A stretch of 64,000 bases of DNA from the NCBI GenBank assembly GCA_029251525.1, contig JAQXDE010000035.1, forward strand, positions 186,001 through 250,000. Direction: 5' to 3'. The notes below the pieces were generated by a model that saw only the letters and a program-made list of their open reading frames with translations, had not been told where the DNA came from and searched no databases. The stretch's first letter is position 1. Each line of letters begins with the position of its first letter. The stretch is from Saprospiraceae bacterium. Lineage in GTDB: Bacteria > Bacteroidota > Bacteroidia > Chitinophagales > Saprospiraceae. The position numbers and the translations under genes are program-made. Positions 60,375 through 64,000 of the stretch are shown here, one piece after another.

Positions 60375-60412
60375 AAAAAAGGAATTTGATAATTTGACCA
60401 AATTCCTTTTTT
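60375..60412 (-). terminator. Terminator of the type B T9SS protein gene
   Basis: AAAAAAGGAATTTG/CAAATTCCTTTTTT (14 bp, 10-nt loop); the minus strand runs on into T-rich sequence 38 bp after the stop at 60450. Confidence 0.9.
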
Positions 60413-60449
60413 CTTACTCAAGATTAACGGAAGAAATTGTTTCCAATGA

Positions 60450-63167
60450 TTATCTCAAAATTGTGATATCCCCTGAAATTCTTCCTTTGTCAAATTCATG
60501 TTCAAATTCACAAATATAGACATAAACACCTTCCTGCACATCTTTTCCATTAAATGTACCATCCCAACCTGAGTCAATCGAGGGGTCATTAGTTTCGAAA
60601 AGTAACTCACCCCAGCGAGAAAATATTTTCACATTAAATTTGCTAAATGCACAAAGTGAAACAGTATTGAATCTTTCATTCCAACCATTTCCATCAGGAG
60701 AAAATGCATTTGGAAAAACAACGGGACATTCACATATTCGGTTTTTAACTTCCATTGATTCAGTTACAAATCCACATTCATTTGCCCAAGTGAGCGAGTA
60801 AACTCCTGGTTTTTGAACTGTTATTTTCGGTTCATCACTTCCGGTATGCCATAAATAGTGAGTGGTATTTGTATTAGTGCCATCTATTAAATAAGAATCA
60901 CCAATACAAATTACCGTGTCGTTTCCAATGAATAATGGAACGGGAGGAAGATTTTCACCAATAAGAATTTCGTCCATTACTGTCCCACAAATATTTTCTA
61001 ATATAACGGAATATATCCCAGGTTCAGTTACCGTAAAAGTTGGTAAATTGGAATTATTCTGCCAAGTGTAGGTTGTCAAATCATCAAAGTAAGCATCCAG
61101 GATTAATTCATCATCAGGACAAATTAAAGTATCATTTCCAAGATCAACTACAGGAATATCTGTGTAAAAAATTTCAACTTCATCTGTACTTGTACATCCC
61201 AAATTGGTTATTGCAACTGTATATGTTCCTCCTTGTGAAACATTCAAGATTGAATTTGTTGAACCATTTTGCCAAAGATAAGTACTTGTAATTCCAATAC
61301 CTGCATCCAAAAGATAATTTTCATTTTTACAAACTTCAGTATCAGCTCCTAGGCTAAACACGGGCAATGGGTTAATGGTCAAGTAAGCTGAATCGAAGGA
61401 AATACATCCATTTGTTCCAGTAACAGTTACAGAATAATTTCCTTCACCGGTTGCTATAAGAGTTGGGTCAGTAGAATTATTTTGCCATTGATAAGTGTTA
61501 ACATTTGGAGTTGTTGCATCAAATGTAAATATTTCATTTTCACAAATAGAAGGGTCATTTCCTAAATCTATATCAGGAAGAGGTAAATGAAAAACAGAAA
61601 TTGTATCATCTGCAGGACAGCCATCAACTTCTATTGTAACAGAATATGCCCCTGGGAAAATTGTATTCATTGTAGGATTAGTAGAACCGTCTGACCAAAG
61701 ATATGTGGCATCAATTGTGGTAGCATCTAAAACATTTACAATATCAGGACAGGTTGATAAATCTAGGCCAAGATTTAAATATGGAATAGTCAATGTAATT
61801 TCCTGAGTACTTGTATCAGATAAGCCATTCCCAAAAACTATTAGGGTAATTTCAAATGTTCCTGTATCTGTGAATATATGTTCAGGGTTATTTTCTGTAG
61901 AAAAATTATTTACTCCAGAAGATGGATCTCCAAAATCCCATTTAATAGAATCCAATCCCGAGTCAGTAACTTCAAGTGTAAAATAGGTTGGATTGGCTGG
62001 ACAAAATCCTTCAAAAGAAAAATTAGCTTTGATAAAATAAGATTGAATAAATGAAGGAAGACCAATCCATGAAAGTTTTCCATTCAAATAAACACCTTCA
62101 TCTACATACTCACATTCTTGACCTAAAACATCAGGTTTATTGATAACACCTAAATAGGCTGAATTTCTTTTGGAAACATACATTCGACCATTTGGTCCTA
62201 ATTGGATTCCTCCCCAGCGAGCAGAACTTGCAGAGTCAAGTTGGAATAAAGGAACTCGTGAATTATTTATTGTTGATTGATTATTGCTTGATAAGTCGTA
62301 TTGATATATATATCCTTGATAAGATCTTTCTGAAACATAAAGGATGGGTGCTGATGGGGCAAATTCTACACCATAACAACCACTTCCTGTATATCCGTCC
62401 AATGTAATTGGATTGGTTAATTGGCCGGTAGAATTATTAAAATCAAAAATCTCAACCTGATTTAAATTATACCAATGGGCTGCTGCTATTCGATCTCCTT
62501 CTGCTGAAGCTTTTAAATAGCCAATCGAATTAAAATAACTTGATCCAAATGGTCCAATGTAAGAACCAATTGTAGAAATTACTGGATTAGAATTTACACC
62601 TGTATCTGTAACTAACCACGCCATATAACTAGATGATTTCCAGGCATGTCCAATTACCCAAATGTCTTGATTGTTTTCATGTAGAACAGCAGTAATCTTT
62701 TCACAAGCGGGAGTTAATAATTGAATATTTTTTATAGCATTTACATCTCCGAGCCCTCCATCTAAATTCATATCAACTTCCGAGTAGGCAACTCCGCCTG
62801 GGTTTGCTGTAAAGTCAACTGTGAAAACGTAATAAATATTGGGGGAGCCTGGTTTTGGTACAATTACTCCAGATTGAGTACTTGATTTATGACCAAGTAA
62901 ACCATAGCCATTTGGCATTTGGACATGATTTTTATTCCAGATAAATGTTCCGTCTGTGTAAAAAAGGAGCGCTCCATTTGAATCAGCAATACTTGCACAA
63001 CCTTCGTCAGTATTCATTATTCCGTCGGTTAATGCTATTGGTTCACCAGAGTTGAAATCAAGTCCGGCATTATGACCGAAGTACCAAATATTTGCTTCTT
63101 TTTGACTGAAAAGGGTAGTGGTCAATGCAATAAAAATAAAAACTGGGAGAAACTTTAGTTTAGTCAT
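60450..63167 (-). CDS. Surface protein with PKD domain and T9SS type B (gliding-type) tail
   Basis: The 905-aa precursor has a signal peptide (residues 1-21, TTLFSQ). Its N-terminal seven-bladed-propeller-like region (about 25-375) begins ANIWYFGHNAGLDFNSGEP and contains TDGTFIWNKNHVQMP. A PKD domain follows at about 378-460 (KWDFGDPSSG). About six Ig-like repeats of roughly 60 residues come next (LGNDPSICENEIFTFDAT, YQWQNNSTDPTL, LGADTEVCKNENYLLDAG and so on). The gliding-motility-associated C-terminal domain (about 818-905) includes FPNAFSPDGNGWNERF, FSRWGELLFETND and GWDGTFNGKDVQEGVYVY. This tail directs T9SS export and surface attachment. A role in adhesion or glycan binding is inferred. 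Confidence 0.94.
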   Translation of the reverse strand: MTKLKFLPVFIFIALTTTLFSQKEANIWYFGHNAGLDFNSGEPIALTDGIMNTDEGCASIADSNGALLFYTDGTFIWNKNHVQMPNGYGLLGHKSSTQSGVIVPKPGSPNIYYVFTVDFTANPGGVAYSEVDMNLDGGLGDVNAIKNIQLLTPACEKITAVLHENNQDIWVIGHAWKSSSYMAWLVTDTGVNSNPVISTIGSYIGPFGSSYFNSIGYLKASAEGDRIAAAHWYNLNQVEIFDFNNSTGQLTNPITLDGYTGSGCYGVEFAPSAPILYVSERSYQGYIYQYDLSSNNQSTINNSRVPLFQLDSASSARWGGIQLGPNGRMYVSKRNSAYLGVINKPDVLGQECEYVDEGVYLNGKLSWIGLPSFIQSYFIKANFSFEGFCPANPTYFTLEVTDSGLDSIKWDFGDPSSGVNNFSTENNPEHIFTDTGTFEITLIVFGNGLSDTSTQEITLTIPYLNLGLDLSTCPDIVNVLDATTIDATYLWSDGSTNPTMNTIFPGAYSVTIEVDGCPADDTISVFHLPLPDIDLGNDPSICENEIFTFDATTPNVNTYQWQNNSTDPTLIATGEGNYSVTVTGTNGCISFDSAYLTINPLPVFSLGADTEVCKNENYLLDAGIGITSTYLWQNGSTNSILNVSQGGTYTVAITNLGCTSTDEVEIFYTDIPVVDLGNDTLICPDDELILDAYFDDLTTYTWQNNSNLPTFTVTEPGIYSVILENICGTVMDEILIGENLPPVPLFIGNDTVICIGDSYLIDGTNTNTTHYLWHTGSDEPKITVQKPGVYSLTWANECGFVTESMEVKNRICECPVVFPNAFSPDGNGWNERFNTVSLCAFSKFNVKIFSRWGELLFETNDPSIDSGWDGTFNGKDVQEGVYVYICEFEHEFDKGRISGDITILR

Positions 63168-63598
63168 TTTTTGGTTTTGGAATTTGAAATATAAGTATTG
63201 TAAGGATATAATTCTGATGAGAGGTTATAACATAATTATGAAGAAGATGAATTAAAGCTAACCCACAGTTGAGGTTTTAAAAAACTAACTTGTGAGATAG
63301 AGGTTAAACTTTAATTCTTTTTCCAATAAAATAATAACCGGAAATCAGAAAATTAATTCAGTTTTGACAAATGATGAAACGCCTGAAAAAGACATTACCA
63401 TTTGGTAATAGGATTAAGAGGTTTTTTTGAAAATAATAATTGATAGGTCTTTGCTAGGTAAGATGCACGTATATAGAAAACGTACTGCCATTAAAAAATA
63501 ATCTTGAAATAAATTCTAATCATCTATGTTACGCAATAATAAGGAAAAAAATAATAGTTTTCTAATAAAATTAATATTGATAAATAAATAGTATCATA
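63168..63598. other. Intergenic stretch without a recognised gene
   Basis: About 430 bp. It holds an inverted repeat ATTACC-ATTT-GGTAAT (about 63397-63412) and an 18-19 codon basic frame around it that I regard as chance. It lies downstream of the receptor pseudogene and upstream of the type B surface-protein gene on the minus strand. Confidence 0.5.
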
Positions 63599-64000
63599 AA
63601 ATCTAAAGTTATAAGTCAAGGATGGTTAAATTGAGAGAAGGGAAATTTGCTTTGCTTTAAAAGAATCTGGGATGGAATCTTCCTTATTATCTTGAATGTT
63701 TATATAAAGAAAATAAGAGTTTCGACGATCATAGGTATTGTAAATAATCAAAGTCAAATCAAAAGTTCTCATCTTGTGCCAAAATTTACATGCCACCCCT
63801 AGAGTAATTCGATGAAAGTTAGGCATTCGGAAATAATTTCGTAAAGAATTTAGAGGAATTACAAATTGCGGATTTGCACCAACGACATCTTAAATGAAAA
63901 ACCTTCCAATTGGAATTGTAGTTGGATCACCTGAAGTAAAATTCCAAGTTGTAGTCAAATTACATCTACAATTTAATTGAAACAAAGTAACTGTAGATAA
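63599..64000 (-). pseudogene. Degraded 3' end of a TonB-dependent receptor gene (continues beyond window)
   Basis: One minus-strand frame from the window edge to 63599 reads as the last barrel strands of a TonB receptor: TTWNFTSGDPTTIPIGRFF, DVVGANPQFVIPLNSLRNYF, RMPNFHRITLGVACKFWHK, FDLTLIIYNTYDRRNSYFLY, SFKAKQISLLSI and PSLTYNFRF. It is broken by TAA at 63890-63892 and by TAA at 63626-63628, nine codons before the expected aromatic end. Upstream of TTWNFTSG the frame is eroded but recognisable. The 66-codon open piece from the ATG at 63826 is only a fragment of this frame, not a gene. No neighbouring substrate gene is visible to name its ligand. Confidence 0.85.

Noticed and set aside
63373-63427. 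An 18-19 codon Lys/Arg-rich frame resembling a cationic peptide
   Set aside because: It is too short, has no promoter or conservation evidence, and overlaps an inverted repeat.
63626-63826. A 66-aa stand-alone gene
   Set aside because: It is an internal fragment of a TonB-receptor pseudogene whose frame continues past both ends of the open piece.
1-64000. CRISPR arrays, tRNA or rRNA genes, insertion sequences, integrases, phage genes
   Set aside because: I looked for regularly spaced repeats, T-loop GGTTCRA-type signatures, and transposase or integrase proteins on both strands and found none I could support.

Overview
The window is about 64 kb of AT-rich chromosome from a member of the Bacteroidota. 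The evidence is consistent: type IX secretion (T9SS) sorting domains of both type A and type B, CarboxypepD_reg/DUF5686, DUF4252, DUF4465 and WG-repeat proteins, a short primary sigma factor, YtxJ and MnmD. Promoters have the TAnnTTTG -7 element (often with TTG about 18-19 bp upstream), and Shine-Dalgarno sequences are largely absent. A Saprospiria/Chitinophagales-like lineage is plausible, but I cannot place it further. Most of the window is core housekeeping chromosome. I see no rRNA, tRNA, CRISPR array, prophage, integrase or transposase.

Layout. 1-2930 (minus): a cobalamin riboswitch precedes a BtuB-like TonB receptor, which overlaps by 4 nt a GTG-started DUF4465 protein cut by the window edge. 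3044-7130 (minus): dapB and a giant beta-propeller/amidohydrolase fusion. 7327-10684: DinB protein (plus), then a short TolC-like protein and an O-antigen ligase/polymerase (minus). 10856-16786 (minus): lpdA, an EamA transporter, a coiled-coil membrane protein, an OmpA-family protein, a lipoprotein and a WG-repeat lipoprotein. 17031-20436 (plus): secreted protein, coaD, pruA. 20549-21940 (minus): DnaQ-UvrC-like fusion nuclease, divergent from a NamZ/DUF1343 muramidase. 23368-27877 (minus): a lipoprotein and a BNR/VPS10 beta-propeller protein. 28060-31120 (minus): an ECF sigma/anti-sigma pair followed by three DUF4252 paralogues. 31639-32016: START-like protein. 32660-36287 (plus): rpoD, long-form gap, DUF1415, OsmC. 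36613-45162: DUF5686 outer-membrane protein, an unrecognised membrane protein (minus), an Aur1-like PAP2 enzyme, an Arg/His/Lys-rich secreted protein and a PKD/T9SS adhesin. 45294-48258 (plus): cold-shock protein, DbpA-like helicase, YwbE, CDP-alcohol phosphatidyltransferase. 48264-50313 (minus): a frameshifted small secreted-protein gene and fhs. 50564-53330 (plus): miaB and a sigma-54 activator. 53576-55077 (minus): a three-gene operon of a 58-aa lipoprotein, ytxJ and mnmD, the last carrying an unexpected T9SS-tail-like C-terminal domain. 55225-58117: mpl (plus) and an AGCS Na+/amino-acid symporter (minus). 58312-63167: a small hypothetical gene, a TlpA-like lipoprotein and a type B T9SS surface protein. 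63599-64000 (minus): the degraded 3' end of a TonB-dependent receptor gene.

How the genes work together. Cobalamin uptake is under B12-riboswitch control. Peptidoglycan turnover (NamZ, Mpl) and synthesis (DapB) are represented. One-carbon, proline and CoA metabolism are present as single genes. Cell-surface functions dominate the lineage-specific part: T9SS substrates, an outer-membrane barrel, lipoproteins and a polysaccharide polymerase. The main items for a second look are the MnmD/T9SS-tail fusion and its operon, the ECF/DUF4252 triplet, the riboswitch locus, two genes broken by stops or a homopolymer frameshift, and a family of long intergenic hairpins. I found no clearly new defence or mobile system.
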